From: Methylocystis sp. IM3
GTDB taxonomy: Bacteria; Pseudomonadota; Alphaproteobacteria; Rhizobiales; Beijerinckiaceae
Assembly: GCF_038070105.1 (NCBI RefSeq)
Contig: NZ_JBBPBZ010000001.1
Location: 124,001 to 188,000 of the forward strand
Direction: 5' to 3'
Length of the DNA stretch: 64,000 nucleotides
The first letter of the stretch is position 1, and every line of letters starts with the position of its first letter. Shown here piece after piece: positions 35,509 to 45,810 of this stretch. Made by a program: the position numbers and the translations under genes. The notes under the pieces are model-generated. The model saw only the letters and a list, made by a program, of their open reading frames with translations. It was not told the DNA's origin and searched no databases.

Positions 35509-35715
35509 ATGAAGTTTTCTCTCTCGAAAGCGCCGTTGTTGGCGCTCTACGCTTTAGCTGCCGCCTTCCTCCTTTACTGGCATTGGCGACACGTTCTCGA
35601 CGCCTTGCCATTCCTTGTCGTGCTCGCGTGCCCTCTGATGCATCTCTTCATGCATCACGGCCATGGCCATCATCACGACAAGGACCCTGATAATTCAGAA
35701 AAACACGACGCCTGA
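35509..35715 (+). CDS. DUF2933 small membrane protein
   Basis: A 68-residue protein with two hydrophobic segments followed by a His-rich tail ([16 protein letters not shown]). DUF2933 proteins are commonly found beside copper-exporting ATPases and may act as copper-binding accessory proteins at the inner membrane. It starts at the ATG at 35509 (SD GGGGCC is weak) and is followed by the CopA gene after 76 nt. Confidence 0.85.
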   Translation: MKFSLSKAPLLALYALAAAFLLYWHWRHVLDALPFLVVLACPLMHLFMHHGHGHHHDKDPDNSEKHDA

Positions 35716-35791
35716 CGAAACTGCGTTCTCGCCCGCGCGGGACGCGAACGCAGCCAGCTCCCGCCCGCGTTCTGTCTCGGAAGGAATGGAC

Positions 35792-38080
35792 ATGAGCCAT
35801 GAACACCATCGTCACGGTTCCGGCCACAGCCATCCGCCGGAGCGAGATGCTGGCATTCATTCGTCGCACGGCGGCCATCAAGGCCGCGGCGAAACCAGAC
35901 AAGGCCTTTCCCCGTCTGGGGAGGACGTGATCTATACCTGCCCCATGCATCCGCAAATCCGTCAGGTCGGGCCGGGCAATTGCCCGATTTGCGGCATGAC
36001 GCTTGAACCTGTCGTTTCAACCGGGGAAACCGAACCCAGCGCCGAACTCGCGGATATGACGCGGCGCTTCTGGGTCGGGCTCGCGCTCACCCTCCCTGTC
36101 TTCGTGCTGGAGATGGGCGGGCACTTCCTTAATCGCCACGCTTACATCGCGCCGCAGATGTCGAACTGGGTTCAATTCGCCTTGGCGAGTCCCGTCGTTC
36201 TCTGGGCCGGTTGGCCATTCTTCGTCCGAGGCGCGCAGTCCCTCGTCACGCGCAATCTCAATATGTTCACGCTGATCGCCATGGGCACGGGCGTGGCGTG
36301 GCTTTACAGCGTCGTCGCGACCTTTGCGCCTTCACTCTTTCCCGCGACCTTCAGAAACGTGGACAACTCGGTCCCGATCTATTTCGAGGCGGCCGCCGTC
36401 ATCACCGTGCTTGTGCTTCTCGGACAGGTTCTCGAACTGCGGGCGCGAGAGCAGACCGGCGGCGCCATTCGGGCGCTTCTCAATCTCGCGCCGGTGACAG
36501 CGAAGCGCCTCAGGGAAGATGGGTCGGATGAGGAAGTCTCCCTGGACAAGGTCCATGTCGGCGACCGCCTCCGCGTGCGTCCCGGCGAAAAGGTCCCTGT
36601 CGACGGAGCGCTTCTCGAAGGCCGCAGCTCCGTCGACGAATCCCTGGTGACGGGCGAGTCCATGCCGGTGACCAAGAGCGCCGGGGACAAGGTCATCGGC
36701 GGCACGATCAACCAGACGGGCAGCTTCATCATGCGAGCTGACAGGGTTGGCCGCGACACCATGCTTTCGCGCATTGTCGACATGGTCGCTTCCGCGCAGC
36801 GAAGCCGCGCGCCGATCCAGCGGCTTGCCGATCAGGTTTCGGGCTGGTTCGTGCCGCTCGTCATCCTGGTCGCGCTCCTGGCCTTCGCCGCCTGGGCAAT
36901 GTGGGGACCGGAGCCGCGCATGAGCTATGGCCTCATCGCCGCCGTTTCGGTTCTCATCATTGCTTGTCCCTGCGCGCTTGGTCTTGCAACCCCCATGTCC
37001 GTGATGGTGGGCATTGGGCGCGGCGCTCAATCGGGCGTTCTCATCAAGAATGCCGAGGCGCTGGAGCGTTTCGAGAAGATCGATACGCTCGTCGTCGACA
37101 AGACCGGAACGCTCACCGAAGGCAAGCCGCGTGTGACAGCCATCCGCCCCGTTGAGGGCTTGGCCGAGAATGACCTGCTGGCTGTCGCGGCGAGCCTCGA
37201 GCGCGCAAGCGAACATCCTCTAGCGGTCGCGATCGTTCAGGCGGCTCTGGCAAGAAATCTGGCTTTGACCCAGGCCACGGATTTCGACTCGCCGGTCGGC
37301 AAGGGCGTGACCGGTCGGATCGACGGACGATCCATTATCATCGGCAACCGCCGTTTTCTAGCGGAGCTCGGCGTCGATGCGGCCGCGCTCGATACCGAGG
37401 CCGAGCGCCTGCGCGAGGACGGCGCCACGGCGATCTTCATCGCCATCGACGGTAGAGCCGCCGGGATCATTGCGATCGCCGATCCGATCAAGGAGTCGAC
37501 CCCGGATGCGCTGAAGTCGCTGCGCGACGATGGCGTCTCGGTCGTCATGCTCACAGGCGATAATTGGACGTCGGCGCGCGCCGTCGCGAAGCGGCTGGGG
37601 ATAAACGAAGTCGAAGCCGAAATCCTGCCGGAGGATAAAAGTAAGGTCGTCTCCCGCCTGCGTCAGGCCGGGCGTATCGTGGCCATGGCGGGCGACGGGG
37701 TAAACGACGCCCCCGCCTTGGCCGCGGCCGACGTTGGCGTCGCCATGGGCACGGGGACGGATGTGGCGATCGAGAGCGCGGGCGTCACCTTGCTCAAGGG
37801 CGACCTTCGCGGCATTGTCCGCGGCCGTCGCCTGTCGAGAGCGACCATGCGCAATATCCGCGAAAACCTGTTCTTCGCGTTCTTCTACAACGCCGCCGGC
37901 GTGCCCGTCGCGGCGGGCGCTCTTTACCCCGCCTTCGGCTTGTTGCTCTCGCCCACGATCGCCGCCGCCGCCATGGCGCTGTCTTCGGTCAGCGTCGTCG
38001 CCAACTCATTGCGTTTGCGGCAAGCTCAGATCGAGCCTAAGCGGCTTCTGGAAATGCCGCCATTTCCAGGGGCCACTTAG
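35792..38080 (+). CDS. copA: Copper/silver-exporting P1B-type ATPase
   Basis: Inner-membrane Cu(I)/Ag(I) exporter of 762 residues. The ATG at 35792 is placed 6 nt after GGAAGGA; another ATG two codons earlier abuts the SD. The N-terminus is His-rich, then a small metal-binding module YTCPMHPQI...[10 protein letters not shown] (from about residue 47) instead of an HMA domain. Core motifs: [17 protein letters not shown] (Cys392, Cys394), DKTGTLTEG (Asp436), SEHPLA, TGDN and [10 protein letters not shown]. The next genes on the opposite strand are CusF and Cus RND genes, all copper functions. A dead fragment of a close relative sits at 29570-29752. Confidence 0.95.
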   Translation: MSHEHHRHGSGHSHPPERDAGIHSSHGGHQGRGETRQGLSPSGEDVIYTCPMHPQIRQVGPGNCPICGMTLEPVVSTGETEPSAELADMTRRFWVGLALTLPVFVLEMGGHFLNRHAYIAPQMSNWVQFALASPVVLWAGWPFFVRGAQSLVTRNLNMFTLIAMGTGVAWLYSVVATFAPSLFPATFRNVDNSVPIYFEAAAVITVLVLLGQVLELRAREQTGGAIRALLNLAPVTAKRLREDGSDEEVSLDKVHVGDRLRVRPGEKVPVDGALLEGRSSVDESLVTGESMPVTKSAGDKVIGGTINQTGSFIMRADRVGRDTMLSRIVDMVASAQRSRAPIQRLADQVSGWFVPLVILVALLAFAAWAMWGPEPRMSYGLIAAVSVLIIACPCALGLATPMSVMVGIGRGAQSGVLIKNAEALERFEKIDTLVVDKTGTLTEGKPRVTAIRPVEGLAENDLLAVAASLERASEHPLAVAIVQAALARNLALTQATDFDSPVGKGVTGRIDGRSIIIGNRRFLAELGVDAAALDTEAERLREDGATAIFIAIDGRAAGIIAIADPIKESTPDALKSLRDDGVSVVMLTGDNWTSARAVAKRLGINEVEAEILPEDKSKVVSRLRQAGRIVAMAGDGVNDAPALAAADVGVAMGTGTDVAIESAGVTLLKGDLRGIVRGRRLSRATMRNIRENLFFAFFYNAAGVPVAAGALYPAFGLLLSPTIAAAAMALSSVSVVANSLRLRQAQIEPKRLLEMPPFPGAT

Positions 38081-38109
38081 CAACCCCGGCGGCGCTCTGA
38101 GCGAGAGCC

Positions 38110-38463
38110 TTACTCGGCGCGCTGAATCTGTTCAATCACGTAGCCGCCTTGTGGCGCTTTGCTTAGGGTGAAGGTTATCTTCGCGCCAGGCGCCAGCCCT
38201 TCGAGGTCCACGTTCGGCGCGACCTTGAAGGCCATTGTCATCCCCGGCCATTTCAGCGCCGGGATGGCCTCATGCGTGATTTGGATTTGGCGATCCGTTT
38301 TGTTGACGCCCTTGATGACGCCCTTCCCCGTCGCCTTTTCCCCCGCTTGCGCGACCTCCTGCCGGTTCTGAGCCTGAGCTGCCGAAGGGGCTACGCCGAC
38401 CATGGCCAACCCGGCAATCGCGACGACGACCAACAACAGTGACTGTTTCGCTTCCTTTTTCAT
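38110..38463 (-). CDS. cusF: CusF-like periplasmic copper-binding protein
   Basis: A 117-residue exported protein from the ATG at 38463 (SD AGGAGG). Signal peptide ending AAQAQ, followed by an OB-fold CusF domain: GVIKGVNKTDRQIQITHEAI and LKWPGMTMAFKV. The CusF Cu(I) ligands are visible: His in ITHEAI, the Trp of LKWPGM and two Met in the MTM motif. It chaperones Cu/Ag to the CusBA pump. It is downstream of cusA, convergent with copA. Confidence 0.93.
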   Translation of the reverse strand: MKKEAKQSLLLVVVAIAGLAMVGVAPSAAQAQNRQEVAQAGEKATGKGVIKGVNKTDRQIQITHEAIPALKWPGMTMAFKVAPNVDLEGLAPGAKITFTLSKAPQGGYVIEQIQRAE

Positions 38464-38485
38464 TCCTACCTCCTTCTGGTTGAAT

Positions 38486-41400
38486 TTATCGAACCGCCAC
38501 TTGCGCCGATCCGATTCCGCCTGCGCTTGCTTCCCCGTTCGTTGAGCCGCCCCCGTCATCGCCCGCCGGCAAACCAATCCCCTTGATCAGCGCGTAAATC
38601 GCCGGGATGACGACGAGCGTCAGCAGCGTGGACGACACCATGCCGCCGATCATCGGGACGGCGATGCGCTGCATGACCTCCGAACCGGCGCCCGTGCTCC
38701 AGAGAATCGGCACGAGGCCGGCCATGATGGCGACGACTGTCATCATCTTGGGCCGTACGCGCTCAACAGCGCCGAGCATGATCGCCTCGCGCAGGTCAGC
38801 CTTGGTAAATGGCTTCCCGTCAGTAGCCCGCGCTTCCGTGACCTCCTGCATCGCCGCCTCCAGATAGATCAGCATGACGACGCCCGTTTCCGCCGCGACG
38901 CCAGCAAGCGCGATGGAGCCCACGCCGACGGCGATCGACATGTTGAAGTTCAGGAGCCACATGAGCCAGACGCCGCCGACCAGCGCGAAGGGCAGCGACA
39001 GCATGACGATCAGCGTTTCGGTGATTTTGCGGAAATTCAGGTAGAGCAGCAGGAAGATGATGAAGAGCGTCACCGGCACGACGATGCGCATGCGGGCTTC
39101 GGCGCGTTCAAGATATTCGAACTGCCCGCTCCAGACGACATAAGAGCCTGACGGAAAGTCGATCGCCTCATTGACGGCCTTACGCGCCTCATTCACGAAG
39201 CCGCCGATGTCGCGGTCGCGGATGTCGACGAAGATATAGACGGCGAGCTGGCCATTCTCCGTGCGGATCGAGGTGGGGCCGCGAACCAGCTCCACCTTCG
39301 CGACTTCGCCGAGCGGTATCGTTCCGCCGCCGGGGAGCGGAATCAGGACTTCGCTGGCGATCGCCCTCGGGCTCGACCGAAAATCGCGCGGATAGCGCAC
39401 GTTGACGCCGTAGCGTTCACGTCCTTCGACTGTGGTTGTAACGGTCTCCCCGCCGAGCGCTGTCGCGATCGTCGTCTGCATGTCGTCGATCATGAGGCCG
39501 TAGCGGGCAAGCGCCGACCGATCGGGCGTGATGTCGAGATAATAGCCGCCCATCACACGTTCCGCGTAGGCCGAGGAGGCGCCGCGGACGCTCTTCACCA
39601 CTTTCTCGACTTGCCGGGCGAGGCTCTCCATCTGGGCCAGGTCGCGGCCGAATATCTTGATCCCGACTGGGGTCCGTATGCCGGTGGCGAGCATGTCGAT
39701 CCTGTTGCGGATCGGCATGGTCCAGGCGTTCGAAACGCCGGGGAATTGCAGCGCCGCGTCCATTTCAGCGACCAAGCTGTCTACGGTCACTCCCCGCCGC
39801 CATTGTTCCTTTGGCTTCAAATTGATGATGGTTTCGAACATTTCGAGCGGCGCAGGATCGGTCGCCGTCGAGGCGCGCCCCGCCTTGCCAAAGACGGACT
39901 CCACCTCAGGGAAGGATTTAATGATCCGATCCTGCGTCTGCAGCAATTGCGCGGCCTTTGTCACCGAAAGGCCCGGCAGAGTCGTCGGCATATAGAGCAA
40001 CGCGCCTTCGTTGAGGGCGGGCATGAATTCCGAGCCAAGCTGCCGCGCGGGGAGCATCGTGATCCCGAGCGCCGCGACCGCCAGCAATATGGTGAGGAGC
40101 TTGAAACGCATCACCAGTTGGATGACCGGGCGATAGATGAAGATCAGCGCCCGATTGATGGGGTTCCTTTCCTCTGAAATGATTTTCCCGCGGACGAAGA
40201 CCACCATCAGCGCCGGCACCAGCGTCACCGAGAGTAGGGCGGCCGCCGCCATGGAGAAGGTCTTGGTGTAAGCGAGCGGGCTGAACAGTCGTCCTTCCTG
40301 GGATTCGAGCGTGAAGATTGGCAGGAAGGAAACCGTGATGATCAGGAGGCTGAAGAACAGGGCTGGTCCGACTTCGGTCGCGGCTTCGATCAAAATGTCG
40401 ATACGCGAGGCCTCTAGCGGCGCCTTTTCCAGTCGCTTATGGGCGTTCTCGATCATGACAATGGCGGCGTCGACCATGGCGCCGATGGCGATCGCGATGC
40501 CTCCCAGGCTCATGATGTTGGAGCCGAGCCCAAGCGCCTTCATGGCCGCGAAGGCCATGAGCACGCCGACCGGCAACATGATGATGGCGACGAGCGCGCT
40601 TCTAAAATGCAGGAGGAAGACGACGCACACCAGCGCGACGATGAAGCTCTCCTCGACGAGCGTGCTGCGCAAAGTCTCGATCGCCGCGTGGATCAGTTGC
40701 GAACGATCGTAGACGGGGATGATTTCGACGCCCTTGGGCAGGCTGGGCGCAATCTGCGCCAGCGCCGCTCTGATATTGTCGATGACCGTCAGAGCGTTCG
40801 CGCCATACCGCTGCAACGCAATGCCGCTTGCAACCTCGCCCTCGCCGTTCAGCTCCGTGATCCCGCGCCGCTCGTCAGGCCCGAGTTCGATACGGGCGAC
40901 GTCTTTCAAGAGTAGCGGCGTGCCTTCGCCGGCGCGAAGCACAATGTTTTCGAGATCGGCGATTCCCTTCAGATAGCCGCGCCCGCGAACGATGAACTCA
41001 AATTCCGAGAGTTCGACCGTGCGGCCGCCGACATCGGCGTTATTGGCGCGGATGACCTCGCGAATCCTGGAGAGCGGAATATCGAGGGCGCGCAGCCGAT
41101 TAGGATCGACCACGACATTGTATTGCTTGACAAAGCCTCCGACGCTCGCGACTTCGGCGACGCCCTCGGCTTTGGCGAGGCCATAGCGGAGCGTCCAGTC
41201 CTGGAGCGAGCGCAACTCGGCAAGCGTCATCTGCTTGGCGACGAGCGCGTATTGATAGACCCAGCCGACGCCTGTGGCGTCGGGGCCGAGAACCGGCGTT
41301 GCGCCAGCCGGTAAGCGCTTGGTCGCCGCGCTCAGATATTCGAGCACGCGCGAACGCGCCCAATAGACGTCGACACCGTCCTCGAAAATCACATAGACGA

Positions 41401-41674
41401 AAGAGACGCCGAAGAAGGAAAAGCCACGGACCACTTTCGACCGCGGCACGGTGAGCATCGCGCTCGCGAGCGGATAGGTGACTTGGTCCTCGACCACCTG
41501 CGGCGCCTGGCCCGGATATTCCGTGTAGACGATCGCTTGTACGTCCGAGAGATCGGGAATGGCGTCGAGCGGCAAGGTTCTCACCGCATAGACGCCCGTG
41601 GCGATCGCGAAGACTGTTCCGATGAAGATCAGCACAAGGTTGCGGGCCGACCACGCGATGAGCCGGCCGATCAT
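38486..41674 (-). CDS. cusA: CusA-type Cu/Ag RND efflux pump
   Basis: A full-length, 1062-residue HME-RND pump. The proton-relay segment reads GGIAIAIGAMVDAAIVMIEN at about residue 400, the HME4 (Cu/Ag) type and distinct from the Zn-type pump at 11126. Periplasmic methionines expected for Cu transfer are scattered in the porter domain (for example PMIRNRIDMLATGI). The N-terminal MIGRLIAWSARN and C-terminal helices are complete. It overlaps cusB by 4 nt and lies 22 nt before cusF. Confidence 0.95.
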   Translation of the reverse strand: MIGRLIAWSARNLVLIFIGTVFAIATGVYAVRTLPLDAIPDLSDVQAIVYTEYPGQAPQVVEDQVTYPLASAMLTVPRSKVVRGFSFFGVSFVYVIFEDGVDVYWARSRVLEYLSAATKRLPAGATPVLGPDATGVGWVYQYALVAKQMTLAELRSLQDWTLRYGLAKAEGVAEVASVGGFVKQYNVVVDPNRLRALDIPLSRIREVIRANNADVGGRTVELSEFEFIVRGRGYLKGIADLENIVLRAGEGTPLLLKDVARIELGPDERRGITELNGEGEVASGIALQRYGANALTVIDNIRAALAQIAPSLPKGVEIIPVYDRSQLIHAAIETLRSTLVEESFIVALVCVVFLLHFRSALVAIIMLPVGVLMAFAAMKALGLGSNIMSLGGIAIAIGAMVDAAIVMIENAHKRLEKAPLEASRIDILIEAATEVGPALFFSLLIITVSFLPIFTLESQEGRLFSPLAYTKTFSMAAAALLSVTLVPALMVVFVRGKIISEERNPINRALIFIYRPVIQLVMRFKLLTILLAVAALGITMLPARQLGSEFMPALNEGALLYMPTTLPGLSVTKAAQLLQTQDRIIKSFPEVESVFGKAGRASTATDPAPLEMFETIINLKPKEQWRRGVTVDSLVAEMDAALQFPGVSNAWTMPIRNRIDMLATGIRTPVGIKIFGRDLAQMESLARQVEKVVKSVRGASSAYAERVMGGYYLDITPDRSALARYGLMIDDMQTTIATALGGETVTTTVEGRERYGVNVRYPRDFRSSPRAIASEVLIPLPGGGTIPLGEVAKVELVRGPTSIRTENGQLAVYIFVDIRDRDIGGFVNEARKAVNEAIDFPSGSYVVWSGQFEYLERAEARMRIVVPVTLFIIFLLLYLNFRKITETLIVMLSLPFALVGGVWLMWLLNFNMSIAVGVGSIALAGVAAETGVVMLIYLEAAMQEVTEARATDGKPFTKADLREAIMLGAVERVRPKMMTVVAIMAGLVPILWSTGAGSEVMQRIAVPMIGGMVSSTLLTLVVIPAIYALIKGIGLPAGDDGGGSTNGEASAGGIGSAQVAVR

Positions 41675-43059
41675 TTGCCTGCCCCGCTCTGATCCAGCGT
41701 CTGCAGCGCCGCTTTGAGATTGCTCTCGGCGTCGATGAGAAAATTAGCCGAGGTCACGACTCGATCGCCCTCGCTGACGCCGCTCGTGATTTCCGCAAAC
41801 CCGTCGCCGCGGCGGCTGATCTTGACTGCCCGCGGCTCGAACCGCCCCTCCCCCTTATCGAGGATCACGACCTGTCGCTTGCCCGCGTCGATGATGGCGC
41901 TTTCGGGCGCCGCAAGAACCTTGTCGATTCCACCGGCGGCGATCTCGACATCGGCGAACATGTCGCCGAGCAACATGCCGCCAGGATTGGGAAGTTCGAC
42001 GCGCACGCGCGCTGTGCGCGTTTCCATGTTTAGATGCGGATAGATGACGGCGACGCGGCCATTGAACGGTCGGTCCGGGTACGACCGCGCGCGAACGATG
42101 GCTGTCTGACCCGGCGCGATCGACGAAATATCCCGTTCGGGAACGTCGGCAAGCACCCAGACGATGCTGTGGTCGACTATGCGAAACAGCATCTCGCCCG
42201 GCGCCGCGCGCATGCCGCTCAGGGCGGCGCGTTCAATCACATGACCATCTTGCGGGGCCGGCCAGTCAATGACACGAGGCACGCGACGGCTGCGCGCGAT
42301 TGAAGCGATTGTCGCATCATCGAGGCCGAGATTAGCTAGGCGACGTTTCGCGCCTTCAAGGCGTGCAGTGGCCCCAGAATTCAGCACCGCTACATATTCA
42401 GCCGCGGCGCTGGAAAGGTCCGGCCCATATACGCGCATGAGCGGCTGGCCCTTGCGCACATAATCGCCTTCCGCAATTTTCCCGACGGATTCAATAAAAC
42501 CCTCGAAGCGCAGTGAGACGACCGCAGTGCGCCGTGGGTCGAAATCCACGCGGCCAGAGGCGCGAATGGGAACGGTCAGTATCCGCCGCTCGACAGGCTC
42601 CGAGCGGACGCCCGTTTTCTGCACCTTCCCAAGACTGAGCGTGACTGTTGCAGCGTCCTGCGACTCGTCCTCGTAAACGGGGACATAATCCATCCCCATC
42701 GCGTCCTTCTTCGGGACCGGCGAGGTGTCGGGGAGGCCCATCGGGTTGCGGTAGTAGCGGATGCGGCGACCCGAGGTTGGGTTCGGCGTGGGCGCCGGCG
42801 GCTTGTCCTCGAAAGAGACGTCTTCGCTCGCGCGCACGCCGACATAATCCTTTCCCGCATCATTCTTCTTAGGGGAAATGGAAAAGAAAGGGCCGTCGGG
42901 ATCGCGATAATAAATGATTGGACCGGTTTCAATGTGCGCGTGCGTTTCGGTAGTTGCTTTGCCACCCGACCAGTTGGCGCGCCACAGCAACACGAAGCCA
43001 GCGCCGCTCAGCGCCACCAGTGCGAGGGCAGTAACGAGAACGATTTGAGCGCGTTTCAT
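41671..43059 (-). CDS. cusB: CusB-type membrane fusion protein
   Basis: A 462-residue periplasmic adaptor. An N-terminal anchor is followed by two copies of a copper-family motif: IIYYRDPDGPFFS and IRYYRNPMGLPDTSPVPKKD with GMDYVPVY (heavy-metal-binding YHYH-like region), then lipoyl halves, hairpin and barrel (VVSLRFEGFIESV; VIDWPAPQDGHVIE). The first YYRxPxG copy has Asp in place of the Met of the second, so it may not bind metal. Overlaps the upstream channel gene and downstream pump gene by 4 nt each, a tightly coupled operon. Confidence 0.94.
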   Translation of the reverse strand: MKRAQIVLVTALALVALSGAGFVLLWRANWSGGKATTETHAHIETGPIIYYRDPDGPFFSISPKKNDAGKDYVGVRASEDVSFEDKPPAPTPNPTSGRRIRYYRNPMGLPDTSPVPKKDAMGMDYVPVYEDESQDAATVTLSLGKVQKTGVRSEPVERRILTVPIRASGRVDFDPRRTAVVSLRFEGFIESVGKIAEGDYVRKGQPLMRVYGPDLSSAAAEYVAVLNSGATARLEGAKRRLANLGLDDATIASIARSRRVPRVIDWPAPQDGHVIERAALSGMRAAPGEMLFRIVDHSIVWVLADVPERDISSIAPGQTAIVRARSYPDRPFNGRVAVIYPHLNMETRTARVRVELPNPGGMLLGDMFADVEIAAGGIDKVLAAPESAIIDAGKRQVVILDKGEGRFEPRAVKISRRGDGFAEITSGVSEGDRVVTSANFLIDAESNLKAALQTLDQSGAGK

Positions 43060-44300
43060 AGGGAGCCTCCCGCGAGGCGTTCGAGGTCGGCGTATTTGCT
43101 CTGCTCCTCGACCTTGTAGGCGAGGAGCTCCAATTCGATCGCGCGAAGGCGACGTTCCGATTCGAGAAGCGTCGCTAGGTCAGTCGTTCCCGCATCGAAT
43201 CCCTTGCTCGCGGTTTCCACCGATAGTCGCGCGGGCGGCAGCTGCCGCTGCTCGAATATCTTGATGGCCTTGCGAACGGCCTCCAGGCGAAACCAAGCCT
43301 CGGCGACGTCGCCGTCAAGCCGGATGCGGAGCGCCTCGTTGCGCGCCTGCGCCGCGCCGAGACTGGCGCTCGCCGCGCGCTGCTCGGCGTCTTTCGCTTC
43401 ATATTGCAGCGGCACCTTGAACCCGAGCAGAAACTGGCCGCTGTTTTCCCCTGTCGGCCGCTGCACGAAGGTCGCGCCGGCGGTAATGTCCGGATAGTAG
43501 TTGAGGTCGGTCAGCTCCTTGGCGCCCGTGGCGGCGCGCACCTGAGCATGTGTCGCCGCAAGTTGCGGGTTTGACGACCGGGCGAGGTCCTGAACGCCGG
43601 CGAGGGTGAGCTTCGTCTTCAGCGGCCGGAAACCCTTGGGAGAAGCGAGCGGCGCACGGGCTGCGCGGCCGATCAGCGCGTTCAATCGAGCCGCCGCCGA
43701 TTTGGCGTCTCCCTCTCGTCGGGCGACATCGGCAGCGGCATTGGCTGCTTCGATCTCCGCCTTGATGATTTCCTGCTGATCGACCGAACTCGCGCCATAG
43801 CGCAGGCGAAGCAGCGCCAGCAGGTCGTCGACGCGCTGCTTCAGCGACTTCGAGAGGTCAACGGCGCGCTGGGCGGCGCCATATAGGGCATAGGCCGTCT
43901 TCACGCGCGCGACGAGATCGACCTCGATCGCCTCGCTCTGACGCCGAGCCGCGTCGGCGTCCGCCTGGGCAATGCCCTTTTCCAGATCGGTCTTCCCCCA
44001 CAGTCTGAATTGCTGCTCGACGCCGATCCAGCGCTGGCCAACGCCGCGGCTATTCACGTCCCACGCCTGGAGAGTGACCGTGGGGTCAGGCTGGACGCCC
44101 GCGGCGCCGACGCGATGCGCAGCGGCGTCCGCGTCGAGGACAGACGCCGCAAGCTCCGGGCTCAGCCGCCGGGCCAGCGCCACGACGCTTTCGACCGTCG
44201 CGCCCGGCATCTCCCTTTCGCCCGCTGAAACAGGCCAGACGGTCAGGCCCGCAACGACTGCGGTCACAACCAAGAAGGCAAGACGGCATAGGCGCTTCAT
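43056..44300 (-). CDS. cusC: CusC/CzcC-type outer-membrane channel
   Basis: A 414-residue TolC-superfamily protein of the heavy-metal class. Signal peptide ending WPVSAGE, two helical repeats (VKTAYALYGAAQRAVDLSKS; AWFRLEAVRKAIKIFEQRQL). It forms the outer-membrane exit for the Cus pump and overlaps cusB and the FixH-like gene by 4 nt each. No N-terminal lipobox cysteine is apparent. Confidence 0.93.
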   Translation of the reverse strand: MKRLCRLAFLVVTAVVAGLTVWPVSAGEREMPGATVESVVALARRLSPELAASVLDADAAAHRVGAAGVQPDPTVTLQAWDVNSRGVGQRWIGVEQQFRLWGKTDLEKGIAQADADAARRQSEAIEVDLVARVKTAYALYGAAQRAVDLSKSLKQRVDDLLALLRLRYGASSVDQQEIIKAEIEAANAAADVARREGDAKSAAARLNALIGRAARAPLASPKGFRPLKTKLTLAGVQDLARSSNPQLAATHAQVRAATGAKELTDLNYYPDITAGATFVQRPTGENSGQFLLGFKVPLQYEAKDAEQRAASASLGAAQARNEALRIRLDGDVAEAWFRLEAVRKAIKIFEQRQLPPARLSVETASKGFDAGTTDLATLLESERRLRAIELELLAYKVEEQSKYADLERLAGGSL

Positions 44301-44695
44301 GGCGTCGCCTGTAGCACCAGGCGACTTTGCAGCGTTTCGCTCTCCCCCTGGACCTTCGCCGCCAGCGAGATGCGCCAGCGCCCCTCGTCGGTTAGATCGA
44401 CCTTGAAGCGATAGATGCCGGGCTCCGCGCTCGGGGCTTGTTCGATCGCGCTTGTCATGGCCTCCAAATCGTCCGGCGCCATATCGAGCCGCGTCGCGAA
44501 AATCACGGCGTCCGGCACGGGCTTTCCGTCCGGCTTATGGATGAGGCGGACGGCGGCCACCGTCTGGCCTTTCTTGAGTTGCGCATCGACCAGCTTGAAT
44601 TCGTAGTCGGCTATGGCGGCTTGGGCGTTCGTAGCGCCGAGCAGGCCGAGCGCCAGCAGGGCCCAGCAGGCCATCCGCAAATTTGTGGGAGGCAT
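44297..44695 (-). CDS. FixH/YtkA-like exported protein, first gene of the cus operon
   Basis: A 132-residue protein with a signal peptide ending TNAQAA and an immunoglobulin-like domain (AAVRLIHKPDGKPVPDAVIF; GIYRFKVDLTDEGRWRISLA) typical of FixH/YtkA proteins that accompany copper transport and oxidase assembly. It overlaps the channel gene by 4 nt. SD GGGAG lies about 9 nt upstream; a second Met (MACWALL) is a possible start. The role in copper loading is inferred. Confidence 0.83.
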   Translation of the reverse strand: MPPTNLRMACWALLALGLLGATNAQAAIADYEFKLVDAQLKKGQTVAAVRLIHKPDGKPVPDAVIFATRLDMAPDDLEAMTSAIEQAPSAEPGIYRFKVDLTDEGRWRISLAAKVQGESETLQSRLVLQATP

Positions 44696-44887
44696 CCGAG
44701 ATACTCCCGCTTCCCTTTGGAAGCGTCGCTGCGTGGAATAGGGCCATTGTCACGAACCTGAAGGAGCTCGTGAGGATACGGCCGGGCCGGGCGAGCAAGG
44801 CCTGATTGTCCGAAGCGGCGCGGACGAAGTCCGTCGCATCGCTTTTGAGACAAACAGCGCTATGCCCCGGTTAAGGCGCTTGCAGCT

Positions 44888-45211
44888 TTAGGAGATTGGA
44901 GGCCGAAGGTCGGGAGAACCCGAGAGGCCGCGACGCATCGCGTCGTCGCGGGGTTGAGGCACGAAATCGACCCCTGCGGCGACTGATGGCGCTATGGAGA
45001 AAGGCGGCGCCAGCTGAACGGCTCCGCAAAGGAGAGAGTCGCAGTGCCTCGGTATCGGCGCATGGTCGCTATGGCTATCTGGACAGTCGCCTGTCGCGGT
45101 CATCCCAGCGCAAGAATGCGCCAAGGGCGCAGTAAAGCCCGACGCCGCGCCTGTCAAAGCCGCGACAATCGTAAGGACGGAGACGAGATAGCGTAGCCAG
45201 CTTAGCTTCAT
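44888..45211 (-). CDS. Small exported Cys-rich protein, DUF2946-like (copy 1)
   Basis: A 107-residue protein with a hydrophobic leader (VLTIVAALTGAASGFTAPLA) followed by HSCAGM, DCPDSHSD, HCDSLLCGAVQL and a C-terminus SGSPDLRPPIS. The Cys/His pattern resembles DUF2946 proteins of unknown function found near copper genes. The start at 45211 lies 7 nt after AGAGA; an ATG two codons earlier is equally possible. Two related copies lie at 45811 and 48173, sharing the Cys pattern and the ending DLRPPI. Confidence 0.7.
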   Translation of the reverse strand: MKLSWLRYLVSVLTIVAALTGAASGFTAPLAHSCAGMTATGDCPDSHSDHAPIPRHCDSLLCGAVQLAPPFSIAPSVAAGVDFVPQPRDDAMRRGLSGSPDLRPPIS

Positions 45212-45394
45212 TGTCATTCTCTGGAGCAATGGATAGCACGACAAAGTACTGCCTGTAAAAGCCCTTCGCTGCCCAAGATCGCGCCAGGCTGACCCGTGTT
45301 TAAGCCGGAACCCGCGACTCTCGACGGCGCCCATAATGAAGAAGGCCCGCTAGATTAATCCGGCGAGCCCTCGCTTTGCGTTTAGGAGAAACAG

Positions 45395-45408
45395 AGACTA
45401 ATTAGCCT
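45395..45408. repeat. Near-perfect 14-bp palindrome
   Basis: AGACTAATTAGCCT is palindromic except for one base pair (its complement reads AGGCTAATTAGTCT). It lies in the short gap between the DUF2946-like gene and the small His-rich gene, both on the minus strand, just downstream of the latter. It could be an operator or part of a terminator; no regulator is identified. Confidence 0.3.
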
Positions 45409-45425
45409 CTATTCCCTTTGACCGG

Positions 45426-45650
45426 TCAACGGTTGCAAATCCAGACCCAGCCTTGTGCGACGTCCCAATCCCAGCAGACGTTATGCACATGGCCACGCCC
45501 CTCCGCGCCACTCCAGTCTCGGTGCTGATGTCGCCAGTGTCCGCCGATGTGTTGCATGGCGCTATGTTCGCGATGCTCTTCGCTTTGCGCCATGGCGGGC
45601 AGACTTGTCGCGAGCAATGCTGCGGCGATCAAGAGCGAGATTTTAGACAT
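45426..45650 (-). CDS. Small exported His/Trp-rich protein
   Basis: A 74-residue protein with a signal peptide ending SLPAMAQS, a His-rich stretch (EEHREHSAMQHIGGHWRHQH) and a C-terminal Trp/Cys part HNVCWDWDVAQGWVWICNR. The two Cys spaced by Trp-rich sequence recall GCGWVNGWNGPAWVC of the exported protein at 22399, although the order of His-rich and Trp/Cys parts is reversed. Periplasmic metal binding is inferred from composition and the copper-gene context. Confidence 0.7.
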   Translation of the reverse strand: MSKISLLIAAALLATSLPAMAQSEEHREHSAMQHIGGHWRHQHRDWSGAEGRGHVHNVCWDWDVAQGWVWICNR

Positions 45651-45810
45651 TTTTGATTCCTTTCAGGCTTGTCAGCCTTCGGTAAACCGTGCGCCGTTCG
45701 GCGCTCCGCATTGCACTTTTGGTTCGATTTGTCGCATCCGGCCACGCGAGCGCTCGCGCCCGCCAACTCGGCATGTTCTTTGATTCGGATGCTAGTGAAG
45801 CGCGCGCACT

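Noticed and set aside
36332..37216. 294-codon minus-strand open frame opposite copA
   Set aside because: Opposite the conserved ATPase core with CPC and DKTGT; translation has no domain character.
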